DNA of 64,000 nt from assembly GCF_001939045.1 (NCBI RefSeq), contig NZ_MKIM01000033.1, positions 1 through 64,000 of the forward strand, read 5' to 3'. A program made the position numbers and the translations under genes. Each line of letters opens with the position of its first letter. Positions within the stretch are counted from its first letter, which is position 1. Source of the DNA: Rhizobium oryziradicis (GTDB lineage Bacteria > Pseudomonadota > Alphaproteobacteria > Rhizobiales > Rhizobiaceae). The notes below the pieces were generated by a model that saw only the letters and a program-made list of their open reading frames with translations, did not search any database and was not told the origin of the DNA. Below, in pieces: positions 34,530-42,895 of this stretch.

Positions 34530-34862
34530 ATGCAAGAACAACAGGTTTTGGCGGCATTCAGCGCGCTTTCGCAGCAGACGCGTTTGCGTGTTATTCGAAA
34601 GCTTGTGGTGGCAGGCCCTACGGGGCTGGCGGCAGGGGTGATTGCTGACGCGGTGAATGTGTCTGCATCCAACATCTCATTCCATCTGAAAGAATTGGAA
34701 CACGCCGGATTGATCACCGCCCAGCGCGAGGCGCGGTCGATCATCTACAGCGCCAATTATGACACGCTTGGCGGCCTCGCGCGCTTTCTCATGGAGGATT
34801 GTTGCGCTGGCCAGTCTGCCACCGGTTGCACGCCTCGCGATGAAACCGCTTCAGATTTGTAA
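34530..34862 (+). CDS. arsR: ArsR family arsenic-responsive repressor
   Basis: A 110-residue winged-helix repressor (VLAAFSALSQQTRLRVIRKL, then SASNISFHLKELEHAGLI). It lacks the classical CVC in the recognition helix; instead the C-terminal tail carries DCCAGQSATGC, a vicinal cysteine pair plus a third cysteine, the arrangement of As(III)-binding ArsR proteins of the Acidithiobacillus/Agrobacterium type. AGGA lies 7 bases before the start. It is the first gene of the plus-strand ars operon and probably controls arsH and the MFS gene. Confidence 0.9.
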   Translation: MQEQQVLAAFSALSQQTRLRVIRKLVVAGPTGLAAGVIADAVNVSASNISFHLKELEHAGLITAQREARSIIYSANYDTLGGLARFLMEDCCAGQSATGCTPRDETASDL

Positions 34863-34906
34863 GTCACTGATAATGTGAATTTTCTGTATGCAATGGAAGG
34901 ACTCTC

Positions 34907-35614
34907 ATGGTTGATCTGCCAGCTGCCGCGCTTGACTTCATCCGCCAGCCTGATCTGGATGCGCTTCGCCCGCCGTTATCACAGCACAAGCCGCGTATTC
35001 TGATCCTTTATGGGTCGCTGCGTAAAATCTCGTTCAGCCGATTTCTGGCGCAAGAGGTGGCACGGCTTTTGGAGCACTTTGGCTGCGAGGTGCGGATCTT
35101 CAATCCTGAAGGGCTTCCTCTGCCCGATGGCGCACCGGAAACCGATGCCAAAGTGCAGGAATTGCGGGCGTTGTCGCTGTGGTCTGAGGGCCATGTCTGG
35201 ATCAGCCCTGAGCGCCACGGTGCCATGACCGGCATTATGAAAGCGCAGATTGACTGGTTTCCATTGACGACCGGCTCCGTGCGCCCAACCCAAGGCAAGA
35301 CATTGGCCGTCATGCAGGTTTGTGGCGGTTCACAATCGTTCAACGCGGTTAATCAGCTGCGCATTCTGGGTCGGTGGATGCGGATGATCACCATTCCGAA
35401 CCAGTCATCGATTGCCAAAGCCTGGCAGGAGTTTGATGAACAGGGCCGCATGAAGCCCTCAAGCTATTATGATCGCATTGTTGATGTTTGCGAAGAACTG
35501 GTCAAGTTCACCCTTTTGACCCGCGATGCCTCTGATTATCTCACGGATCGGTACAGCGAGCGCAAGGAAGATGCTGCAAAATTAGAACAGCGGGTGGATT
35601 TGAAATCCCTATGA
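34907..35614 (+). CDS. arsH: ArsH, NADPH-dependent FMN reductase / organoarsenical oxidase
   Basis: A 235-residue flavoprotein. ILYGSLRKISFSRFL (residues 34-48) is the FMN phosphate loop, SPERHGAMTGIMKAQIDW is the characteristic ArsH segment and MQVCGGSQSFNAVNQLRILGRWMRM is strongly conserved. ArsH oxidises trivalent methyl- and phenyl-arsenicals to less toxic pentavalent forms and also has FMN reductase activity. GGAAGGA lies 6 bases before the ATG. The stop overlaps the MFS start by four bases. Confidence 0.95.
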   Translation: MVDLPAAALDFIRQPDLDALRPPLSQHKPRILILYGSLRKISFSRFLAQEVARLLEHFGCEVRIFNPEGLPLPDGAPETDAKVQELRALSLWSEGHVWISPERHGAMTGIMKAQIDWFPLTTGSVRPTQGKTLAVMQVCGGSQSFNAVNQLRILGRWMRMITIPNQSSIAKAWQEFDEQGRMKPSSYYDRIVDVCEELVKFTLLTRDASDYLTDRYSERKEDAAKLEQRVDLKSL

Positions 35615-36825
35615 GCGAGCGCCCGCCAATTGCCACCATTCTCGCTCTGGGCCTGACCCAGATCATTGGCTATGGAACCCTCTATTACAGCTTCAGCATT
35701 CTCGCGCCGGATATGGCAAAAGATCTTCACTGGTCCAGCGAGTGGATTTTTGCAGCCCTCTCCGTTGCTCTTCTGCTGGGCGGCCTGAGTGCGCCGTGGC
35801 TTGGTAGGGCCATGGACCATTTTGGGGCGGGTTGGGTGATGACGGCGGGTTCTGCAATCGCCGCAACTGCCCTTGTCGCCTGCGCTTACGCACCCGGCAA
35901 AACAGGCTTTGTCGCGGCTCTGATTGTGATCGAGGTTGCCGCCAATCTGGTGCAATATGGGGCGGCCTTTGCGCTGCTTGTGCAGGCAAGCCCCCACACG
36001 GCCCAACGCAGTATCACCTATCTCACGCTGATCGCCGGTTTTGCCTCAACGATCTTCTGGCCAATCACCACTCTATTGCACGCCCATCTGTCATGGCAGA
36101 ATGTCTATCTGGTTTTTGCGGGGCTGAATTTGCTCGTTTGCCTGCCTGTGCACGCCTGGTTGGCTTTTGGGCTTGCCAGAAACACAACCCGCAAGCAGGA
36201 TAGCGCAAAAGAGGTGGTTGAGGGGTGTCTTGGCCCAGACATACGCCCCCTTGGTTTTCTGCTGATGGTGGTTGGCTTCTCTTTGCAATCTCTCGTCAGT
36301 GCAGCAATTCTGGTGCATATGGTGCCGCTGCTGTCGGGGCTTGGGCTGGGGGCAACCGCTGCCATTGTCGGTACGGTGTTTGGTCCGTCGCAGGTTCTCA
36401 GTCGGTTTACCAATATGGTGCTTGGCGGCAATCTGCCGCCACTGGCTCTGGCAACCATTGCCTCCGCATTGATCCCCGGCGGCGTGCTGATCCTTATTGT
36501 TACAGCGCCCTCGGTTGTGGGAGCCATGGCCTTTGCCCTTGTCTTTGGTCTGGGCAGTGGTCTCTTCAGCATTGTCACCGGCACATTGCCGCTGATGCTG
36601 TTTGGCAGCGATGGTTACGGTCGGCTTCAAGGCAAAGTGATGGCCGCACGGCTGATTGTTTCGGCCACCGCACCCTTTGCGCTGGCGTTTGCAATTGTGC
36701 ATATCGGTACATTTGTGTCGCTCACCATCACAGCGGTGCTGGGCGCTTTTGCCGTCGTCGCATTTCTTTCAATTGCACATCTGCAACGCCGTGCACCCTC
36801 TCTGGTGCAGAAAGCCTCGCTGTAG
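35611..36825 (+). CDS. MFS transporter of the ars operon (possible arsenical efflux)
   Basis: A 404-residue protein with about 12 transmembrane segments and the MFS loop PWLGRAMDHFGAGWVMTAG after the second helix. It is coupled by ATGA overlap to arsH, which ties it to arsenic. MFS efflux proteins with ars genes include ArsJ, paired with a glyceraldehyde-phosphate dehydrogenase that is absent here, and ArsK of Agrobacterium. An ArsK-like role is possible but is inferred from context alone. It converges with acr3, leaving three bases between the stop codons. Confidence 0.85.
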   Translation: MSERPPIATILALGLTQIIGYGTLYYSFSILAPDMAKDLHWSSEWIFAALSVALLLGGLSAPWLGRAMDHFGAGWVMTAGSAIAATALVACAYAPGKTGFVAALIVIEVAANLVQYGAAFALLVQASPHTAQRSITYLTLIAGFASTIFWPITTLLHAHLSWQNVYLVFAGLNLLVCLPVHAWLAFGLARNTTRKQDSAKEVVEGCLGPDIRPLGFLLMVVGFSLQSLVSAAILVHMVPLLSGLGLGATAAIVGTVFGPSQVLSRFTNMVLGGNLPPLALATIASALIPGGVLILIVTAPSVVGAMAFALVFGLGSGLFSIVTGTLPLMLFGSDGYGRLQGKVMAARLIVSATAPFALAFAIVHIGTFVSLTITAVLGAFAVVAFLSIAHLQRRAPSLVQKASL

Positions 36826-36828
36826 CGC

Positions 36829-37890
36829 TTATGCAGATTTGGCTTTGTCAAAATATTTGCGGCCCATCCACAGTGCCATTTGCACCAGCAGGATCAGCAC
36901 CGGCACTTCAACCAATGGGCCGATCACGGCGGCAAAAGCCACTTTTGAGCTCAACCCGAAAGCGGCAATGGCGACGGCAATGGCCAGCTCGAAATTATTG
37001 CCAGCCGCGGTAAAGGCCACTGCCGTTGTGCGCGGATAATTGCTGCCAACAGATTTCGCCATCCAGAAGCTGATCAGAAACATCACGAAGAAGTAGATGA
37101 TCAGCGGAATGGCAATTATCACCACATCGCCCGGCAGGCGCACCACATCGCCACCCTTGAGGCTGAACATGGCAACAATGGTAAACAGCAGCGCTGCCAG
37201 TGTGATCGGGCTGATTTTGGGCAAAAATACCGTCTCGTACCATTCCCGTCCTTTGGTGGCGGTGAGGATGCGGCGTGACAGATAGCCCGCCAAAAAGGGA
37301 ATGCCGAGGTAAATCAGCACCGCTTCTGCGATTGTCCAGAACGAGACCTCAATCACACTGCCTTCGAGACCAAACAGCGGTGGCAGCACGGTGAGAAACA
37401 ACCAGGCGTAAACGCTGAAAAACAGGATTTGAAAAATGGCGTTAAACGCAACAAGTCCGGCAACATATTGGTTGTCGCCCTTGGCGAGTTGGTTCCAAAC
37501 CAGCACCATGGCGATGCAACGGGCAAGGCCAATCAGGATCAGACCCGTCATATATTCAGGATAATCGCGCAGAAACACCACCGCCAGCGCAAACATCAGC
37601 ACCGGACCAACAATCCAGTTTTGCAGCAGGGAAATGGCCAGGACGCGCTTATCGGCAAACACTTGTGGCAGTTCTTCAAAGCGCACTTTTGCAAGCGGCG
37701 GATACATCATCAGGATCAGGCCAATGGCAATGGGAACATTGGTGGTTCCCACAGACAGGCTATCAAGGGCGGCTGGCAGGCCGGTGAAAACGGTGCCCAG
37801 CAGAACGCCAAGTGCCATGGCGACAAAAATCCAGACCGTCAGATAGCGGTCAAGAAAAGACAGCCGCAGTGTTGGTTGTTTCGGGCGCAT
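36829..37890 (-). CDS. acr3: Acr3-type arsenite efflux permease
   Basis: A 353-residue ten-helix transporter of the Acr3 (BART) family that exports As(III). Typical segments are LSFLDRYLTVWIFVAMALGV at the N terminus, LIGLARCIAMVLVWNQLAKGD containing the conserved cysteine required for transport, and AFTAAGNNFELAIAVAIAAFG. AGGAGAAGG lies a few bases before the ATG at 37890, which is preferred over the open frame to 37965. It is the last gene of the minus-strand arsR-arsC-acr3 operon. Confidence 0.95.
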   Translation of the reverse strand: MRPKQPTLRLSFLDRYLTVWIFVAMALGVLLGTVFTGLPAALDSLSVGTTNVPIAIGLILMMYPPLAKVRFEELPQVFADKRVLAISLLQNWIVGPVLMFALAVVFLRDYPEYMTGLILIGLARCIAMVLVWNQLAKGDNQYVAGLVAFNAIFQILFFSVYAWLFLTVLPPLFGLEGSVIEVSFWTIAEAVLIYLGIPFLAGYLSRRILTATKGREWYETVFLPKISPITLAALLFTIVAMFSLKGGDVVRLPGDVVIIAIPLIIYFFVMFLISFWMAKSVGSNYPRTTAVAFTAAGNNFELAIAVAIAAFGLSSKVAFAAVIGPLVEVPVLILLVQMALWMGRKYFDKAKSA

Positions 37891-37970
37891 GGGCCTTCTC
37901 CTGACAGATGTGATGATCCGCAGCCGTAATATCCAGGGGCAGCGAACAAGTTTGCATAACGGCAAGAATG

Positions 37971-38405
37971 TTAAACGACCCGGTTGCCATTGGGATCAAT
38001 CACCACCTCGCCGTCCTCCTTGGTAAAGGCGGCTTTTTGGTCAAGGGGCAGAATATCAAGCACCGCTTCCGAAGGCCTGCAAAGCTTGACACCCATGGGC
38101 GAGACAACAATCGGGCGGTTGATCAGGATGGGATGCTGCATCATCGCATCAACCAGTTGCGCATCGCTCAGCGCCGGATTATCCAGACCAAGTTCAGCAA
38201 AGGGTGTGCCCTTTTCGCGCAAAAGATCGCGCGGCTGCATGGTCATGCGGGCAATCAATTGCTCCAGCAGGGCGCGCGACGGTGGTGTCTTCAGATATTC
38301 CACCACATGCGGCTCAATCCCGGCGTTACGGATCATCGCAAGCGTATTGCGCGATGTGCCGCAGTCTGGATTGTGGTAAATGATGATATCCATGCAAGTG
38401 CTCAT
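37971..38405 (-). CDS. arsC: Glutaredoxin-dependent arsenate reductase
   Basis: A 144-residue ArsC of the plasmid R773 type that reduces As(V) to As(III) with glutathione and glutaredoxin. The nucleophile is the Cys in YHNPDCGTSRNT, and the arginine set is present (RMTMQPRDLLR, NRPIVVSPMGVKLCRP). The start may be the ATG at 38405 or the one at 38393. Its product is the substrate of Acr3, encoded 80 bp downstream. Confidence 0.95.
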   Translation of the reverse strand: MSTCMDIIIYHNPDCGTSRNTLAMIRNAGIEPHVVEYLKTPPSRALLEQLIARMTMQPRDLLREKGTPFAELGLDNPALSDAQLVDAMMQHPILINRPIVVSPMGVKLCRPSEAVLDILPLDQKAAFTKEDGEVVIDPNGNRVV

Positions 38406-38478
38406 GCGTGATTTGGCCTTTTAGGGTGAAACAGAAAATCTTGGATACGGGAAGCTCGCGGGTGACATGCCGTGGTCG

Positions 38479-38832
38479 TTACGACTTGGCTTTTTGAGGA
38501 GAGCAGCAGGGCGCAAGATCGGCAATCAGCGGTGCGCACAGTTCAGCCTTGCCGCCGCAGCAATCTTTTAAAAGAAACAGCGTCAATTCACGCAACTTTT
38601 CCATCTCCGCTCGATAGGCAATGACCCGACTTTGTCGCTCAGACGAAACCAACCCCGCCCGAGACAGAATGTTGAGATGGCTCGACATGGTGTTTTGCGG
38701 CACTTCAAGAGTGCGGGCGATTTCGCCGGCAGGCAATCCCTCCGGCTCATGCTTGACGAGCAGGCGAAATGTTTCAAGCCGAGTTGGCTGAGCGAGTGCC
38801 GCAAGGACGAGAATTGCGTTTTCAATTTCCAT
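38479..38832 (-). CDS. arsR: ArsR family arsenic-responsive repressor
   Basis: A 117-residue winged-helix repressor (ILVLAALAQPTRLETFRLLV, then PQNTMSSHLNILSRAGLV). As in the other ArsR here, metalloid-sensing cysteines are in the tail (LKDCCGGKAELC, with a further CC near residue 109). It begins the arsR-arsC-acr3 operon and precedes arsC by 73 bp. The AT-rich sequence upstream (near 38833-38870) is the probable operator region. Confidence 0.92.
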   Translation of the reverse strand: MEIENAILVLAALAQPTRLETFRLLVKHEPEGLPAGEIARTLEVPQNTMSSHLNILSRAGLVSSERQSRVIAYRAEMEKLRELTLFLLKDCCGGKAELCAPLIADLAPCCSPQKAKS

Positions 38833-39015
38833 ATATCCAGAATAATAGAAATGAGTCTATTGTCAAGATCATCTTCAAACGATGCCATTTCTGAGCGCCT
38901 GGATTTAGCTCTTCGTGGCCTTTGCAATCCTCGGCTGCTTCATCCATGTTTTAGGATTTTTTTGAGGCGATACAGGGCGCTCCCTGATTGACAAATGCGG
39001 GCGATCGCGCTTCTA

Positions 39016-39059
39016 TTTGAACAGGTTTGAACAGGTTTGAACAGGTTTGAACATGTTCA
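39016..39059. promoter_or_regulatory. Four tandem 10-bp repeats ending in a TGAACATGTTCA palindrome
   Basis: TTTGAACAGG occurs three times in succession and a fourth copy reads TTTGAACATG, followed by TTCA so that the last copy completes a 12-bp perfect palindrome (39048-39059). The 10-bp period puts every half-site on the same face of the helix. The array ends 28 bp before the GntR start, so it is the probable autoregulatory operator. Confidence 0.7.
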
Positions 39060-39087
39060 TTATACAGGTCTGGATAAATCGGTCTTT

Positions 39088-39804
39088 ATGAAAAACACAT
39101 TGTCGCCAGGCGCGCCTAAACCCAAGCAGATCGCCAATGAACTGGAGCAGGACATCCTCTCCGGCAAGCTCGGCTTCGGGGATCGCCTGCAAAGTGAAAG
39201 TGAGATGGTGCGGCGCTTTTCTGTGAGCCGCAACACGTTGCGCAAAGGTCTTGAAGAGCTCAACAGCCGAGGTTTGATCACCACCAGGGTAGGCATTGGT
39301 TCTTTTGTGACCTTCAATGGCAAAACCATCAACGATGCTTTCGGGTGGTCAAAGGCGCTGGCCGATGTTGGTGCGGCAACCGCCACACGCATGTTGCGGA
39401 TTGAAGTGCTGGAAGATGCGGCTCTTTCGGAAATGCTGGGGCTGGAGTTGAACACCTATATCGCCATTGATCGCCTGCGCTACCTTGTTGAGGACGACCG
39501 GCCCATTTCGCTCGAGCGAAGCCGTCTTCCTTTGGTGCCAGAGTTGGAAATGGTGCCGCTGAAGGGGCTTGCTGCGGGCTCCTTGCGCGAAACCCTGCGC
39601 GAGGCAGGCCTTGTGCCAGCCAGCGGCGAGGAATGGGCTGATATTGAAATGCTGAATGCCATGGATGCGGATCTTCTCAAATGCCCGGAGGGATCGGCAT
39701 TTTTACGCACACGACGGCTAAGCCGGGATGAGGAGGGCAGGCCGATGGAATATGTTGTCAGCCTGCTTCATCCAACGTTTTTTGCTTTGCATCTGGAGTT
39801 CTGA
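39088..39804 (+). CDS. HutC/UTRA-type GntR regulator
   Basis: A 238-residue GntR protein. The DNA-binding domain runs from PKQIANELEQDILSGKLGF through QSESEMVRRFSVSRNTLRKG to LITTRVGIGSFV; the C-terminal part is a UTRA ligand-binding domain (AIDRLRYLVEDDRPISLERS, FLRTRRLSRDEEGRPMEYVV). The ATG at 39088 is used. An open frame reaching back to 39037 starts inside the tandem repeats and is rejected. The stop is two bases before the ADP-ribosylglycohydrolase start, so regulator and enzymes are one operon and self-control is likely. Confidence 0.88.
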   Translation: MKNTLSPGAPKPKQIANELEQDILSGKLGFGDRLQSESEMVRRFSVSRNTLRKGLEELNSRGLITTRVGIGSFVTFNGKTINDAFGWSKALADVGAATATRMLRIEVLEDAALSEMLGLELNTYIAIDRLRYLVEDDRPISLERSRLPLVPELEMVPLKGLAAGSLRETLREAGLVPASGEEWADIEMLNAMDADLLKCPEGSAFLRTRRLSRDEEGRPMEYVVSLLHPTFFALHLEF

Positions 39805-39806
39805 CC

Positions 39807-40835
39807 ATGACGGCAGCTTTGTCGATCAAACGTGACCGGGCGCTGGCCGCACTGATGGGTGGTGCACTTGGCGATGCCATGGGCATGCCCACGCAACTTT
39901 TGTCGTCCCGGCAGATCCATGCGAGCTACGGCAAGGTCGAGGATTTTGTCGCGCCCACGGACGATCACCCCGTCTCAAAGGGACTGCCAGCTGGTGCCGT
40001 TACCGATGATACGGAGCAAACGCTTCTGCTCGGCGATGTGCTGCTCCATTCCGACCAAGGTTTTGATCATCTTCGCTGGATTGATGCGCTGGTGCGCTGG
40101 GAAGACGGCATACGCGCGCGCGGCGGCTATGACCTGCTTGGCCCGTCCACCAAGCGTGCCATCGATGCCATTCGCAATGGTGTTGCACCCGAACGGGCAG
40201 GGCGGTTTGGCGATACCAACGGTGCCGCCATGCGCATAGCACCCGTCGGCATTTTGGTGCCGCCATCCGACGCGCTGATTGCGCGGGTGGCAGACACGTG
40301 CCGCGCCACTCATAATACCTCTATTGCCATATCGGCCGCAGCCGCTGTCGCAACGGTTATCAGTGCAGGCATTGATGGTCTGGGATGGTGTGATGCGGTT
40401 CTTAAAGCGGTTGATGCCGCTCGCGCTGGCGAAAGTCAGGGCGCTTGGGTGGCCGGTGGGCGGCTGTCATCGCGCATTGCGCTGGCTTTGGAGATGGCGG
40501 CCCGCGTCAAGACAGAGGCCGATATTCGGGCAATGTTTGATCTGCTCGGCACCAGCGTTGCCTCGCAGGAATCTATTCCCGCGGCCTTTGCAACGCTTGT
40601 GGTTGCCGAGGGCGATTGCTGGAAGGCGGCCGTGATTGCGGCCAATCTGGGTGGCGATACCGACACCATCGGCGCAATCGCGTGCTCCATGGCTGGCGCT
40701 TGCTCTGGCATGGCATCTCTTCCCGCTGATAAAATCCAGAAATTGAAAGGTTTTGACGCCAAAGCCGCAACGGCGTTGGCCCATCAACTGCTTGATCTCA
40801 GATTGAGCAATTCAGGCGGTAACGCCAATGGATGA
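39807..40835 (+). CDS. ADP-ribosylglycohydrolase family protein
   Basis: A 342-residue all-helical hydrolase of the DraG/ARH family. The di-Mg2+ site is complete: VTDDTEQ (Thr66-Asp67-Asp68, Glu70) and GGDTDTIGA near residues 282-290, with the N-terminal GALGDAMGMPTQ. Family members cleave N- or O-glycosidic bonds of ADP-ribose, but many bacterial homologues sit in catabolic operons and probably hydrolyse ribosides. Here the gene lies between a GntR regulator and a PfkB kinase (8-bp overlap) and upstream of a complete importer, which favours breakdown of an imported ribosylated compound over removal of ADP-ribose from a protein. No dinitrogenase genes are present. Confidence 0.9.
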   Translation: MTAALSIKRDRALAALMGGALGDAMGMPTQLLSSRQIHASYGKVEDFVAPTDDHPVSKGLPAGAVTDDTEQTLLLGDVLLHSDQGFDHLRWIDALVRWEDGIRARGGYDLLGPSTKRAIDAIRNGVAPERAGRFGDTNGAAMRIAPVGILVPPSDALIARVADTCRATHNTSIAISAAAAVATVISAGIDGLGWCDAVLKAVDAARAGESQGAWVAGGRLSSRIALALEMAARVKTEADIRAMFDLLGTSVASQESIPAAFATLVVAEGDCWKAAVIAANLGGDTDTIGAIACSMAGACSGMASLPADKIQKLKGFDAKAATALAHQLLDLRLSNSGGNANG

Positions 40836-41769
40836 ACCGCGGCTTCTGCATTTTGGAAGTGCTGTTGTGGATTTCATTTACCGGATCGTGCATTTGCCGC
40901 AGCCTGGTGATGATTTGATTGCATCCAGCTTTCTACAGATGCCGGGTGGCGGCTTTAACATGATGGTTGCTGCGCGCCGCAGTGGCGTGAAGACCGTGTT
41001 TATGGGCCGGATCGGTGACGGTGTTGCAGGCTCCCTGCTGGAAAAAGCGTTTGAGCAGGAGAAGATTGATTGTCTTTTGCCAAAAATACGCGGTGAGGAC
41101 ACCGGGGTGTGCATCGTCTTGGTGACGGGTGACGGCGAGCGCACCTTCGTCTCCCATCCCGGTGCCGAAAGCAGGCTGCAGGCCGCCGATCTTCAAGCCA
41201 TCAAGACAGGGCCGAACGACTGGTTTTTCACGTCGGGCTATACGCTTGCCTATCCCGAATGTGGTGCCCAACAGGCCGAATTTATTGCAGGCTTAAGGCC
41301 GGAGCAAACATTCGTTTTCGACCCCACGGGCATTGTCGGCGAAATTGCGCCGCCCATTCTGGCATCGGTTTTGAAGCGCACCGACTGGTTGAGCTGTAAC
41401 CGCGACGAGGCCCGGACCATCACAGGCCTAGTAGAGCCTGAGGCTATGGCAGACGCATTGCTCAACATCCATTGCCCGCGCAGCAGAGGTGTGGTGATCC
41501 GCCTTGGAGCGGAGGGGGCCTATCTCGCTGAGCGTAACCAGAAGCTGCACTTCGCGCCAGCCTTCAAGGTTGCGACCATCGACACCAATGGTGCAGGCGA
41601 TTGCCATGTCGGAGCGTTCATAGCCGCCTTGATGCGGGGCGAAACACCAACATTTGCTCTGCGCTATGCCAATGCGAGTGCGGCGCTTTCCACCACCAAA
41701 CACGGCGGTGCGACCGCGCCGACACGCACAGAAATCGATCTGCTCCTGACCGGCACCGGGGAAGAATGA
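40828..41769 (+). CDS. PfkB family carbohydrate/nucleoside kinase
   Basis: A 313-residue ribokinase-like kinase. The N-terminal signature GGGFNMMVAARRSG contacts the sugar, and the C-terminal DTNGAGDCHVGAF (252-264) holds the anion hole and catalytic base Asp258. The chain starts eight bases inside the ADP-ribosylglycohydrolase gene, so the two are translated together. It probably phosphorylates the ribose or nucleoside released by that hydrolase. It does not carry features that separate ribokinase from adenosine or pseudouridine kinase with certainty. Confidence 0.9.
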   Translation: MDEPRLLHFGSAVVDFIYRIVHLPQPGDDLIASSFLQMPGGGFNMMVAARRSGVKTVFMGRIGDGVAGSLLEKAFEQEKIDCLLPKIRGEDTGVCIVLVTGDGERTFVSHPGAESRLQAADLQAIKTGPNDWFFTSGYTLAYPECGAQQAEFIAGLRPEQTFVFDPTGIVGEIAPPILASVLKRTDWLSCNRDEARTITGLVEPEAMADALLNIHCPRSRGVVIRLGAEGAYLAERNQKLHFAPAFKVATIDTNGAGDCHVGAFIAALMRGETPTFALRYANASAALSTTKHGGATAPTRTEIDLLLTGTGEE

Positions 41770-41816
41770 TCGATCAATAAAAAGGACGACGGTGCAGCCA
41801 CTGAGAGGAACATGTC

Positions 41817-42869
41817 ATGAAAACATTCACAATGCTGACGGCCTCCGCCGTATTTGTCGCCCTTGCCCAAACTGCATCGCTTGCTGCCGAGGTCCATGTC
41901 CTGAACTGGAAGGGCTATGGTGCTGATGAGCCTTGGGCCATTGCCGCCTTTGAAAAAGCCACCGGCAACACGGTGATCAACGACTTTTTCAACTCCGAGC
42001 AGGAAATGCTCACCAAGCTGCGGACCAATCCGGGCCTGTATGACGTCGTGATGATCAATGCCGCTTTCAATGATCAGGCAACATCCGAGGGATTGATTGA
42101 GCCGATTGATGCCTCAAAAATCGCCAATTATGCCGATCTTGGTGCCGACAAGAGTAAATCGCCCATGCTCAACCACAATGGCAAGGTCTATGGCGTTCCA
42201 TGGGTCTGGGGCCTGACCTCGATTGCCGTCAACGACAAGGCCTTCGATAAAACGCCAACCTCGATTCAGGTGATGTGGGACCCAGCCCATAAAGGCCGTG
42301 TGGTTTTGCGTGACGATGCGCTTGAAGCCATGCAGTTTGGTGCAATCGCCACCGGCCAAAATATCAATAACATCAAGGATCTGGATGCGGTGAAAGCCAA
42401 GCTCACCTCATTAATGCCGCAGATCCGCACGTTCTGGAGTGCAGAAAACGACTGGAACCAGATGGTTGCGGCAAACCAGATCGACGTTGGCACCTATTGG
42501 AGCGGCTCGGCGGGACGCGCCAAGAAAAATTTCAAGCTGCCCGTGACTTTTGTGGTGCCAGAAGAGGGTGCTGTGGGTTGGCTTGATGCCTTTTCCATCC
42601 CTAAAGGTTCCAAGAATGTGGCCGGTGCGGAGGCTTTCATCAATTACATGATTGATCCCTCCTTCTACGTTCAGTGGGATAATAAAGTTGGCGCACCGGT
42701 GTCTGCCAATACCAAGGCGGTGGCGCAATTGCCGGCTGATTCTTTTAATCGCGCCGTGTTGGGCGACCCCAAAGTCGCAAACCGTATTCAGTTTCAGGCA
42801 CCGGTGCCGGATGACGTGCGTCAGAAATATCTGCAAATCTGGCAGGAGCTCAAGGTCAACGTCAAGTAA
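41817..42869 (+). CDS. PotD-like periplasmic binding protein
   Basis: A 350-residue binding protein of the spermidine/putrescine class. The signal peptide MKTFTMLTASAVFVALAQTA ends at SLAAE near residue 24. The mature chain begins VHVLNWKGYGADEPWAIAAFE and includes GKVYGVPWVWGLTSIAVNDK and EGAVGWLDAFSIPKGSKN. The acidic polyamine-binding residues of PotD cannot be checked by eye. Since the operon encodes a glycohydrolase and a sugar kinase, the ligand is more likely a nucleoside-like compound than a polyamine. It starts 47 bp after the kinase, and AGAGGAAC precedes the ATG. Confidence 0.9.
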   Translation: MKTFTMLTASAVFVALAQTASLAAEVHVLNWKGYGADEPWAIAAFEKATGNTVINDFFNSEQEMLTKLRTNPGLYDVVMINAAFNDQATSEGLIEPIDASKIANYADLGADKSKSPMLNHNGKVYGVPWVWGLTSIAVNDKAFDKTPTSIQVMWDPAHKGRVVLRDDALEAMQFGAIATGQNINNIKDLDAVKAKLTSLMPQIRTFWSAENDWNQMVAANQIDVGTYWSGSAGRAKKNFKLPVTFVVPEEGAVGWLDAFSIPKGSKNVAGAEAFINYMIDPSFYVQWDNKVGAPVSANTKAVAQLPADSFNRAVLGDPKVANRIQFQAPVPDDVRQKYLQIWQELKVNVK

Positions 42870-42895
42870 CGGTCTTGCAGGCGGGAGGACAGCAG

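Noticed and set aside
39016..39055. CRISPR-like array
   Set aside because: Units are only 10 bp and directly adjacent with no spacers, and there are no cas genes. The array lies at a regulator promoter.
39807..40835. DraG controlling nitrogenase
   Set aside because: No nif or draT genes are nearby and the gene is embedded in a transporter-kinase operon.
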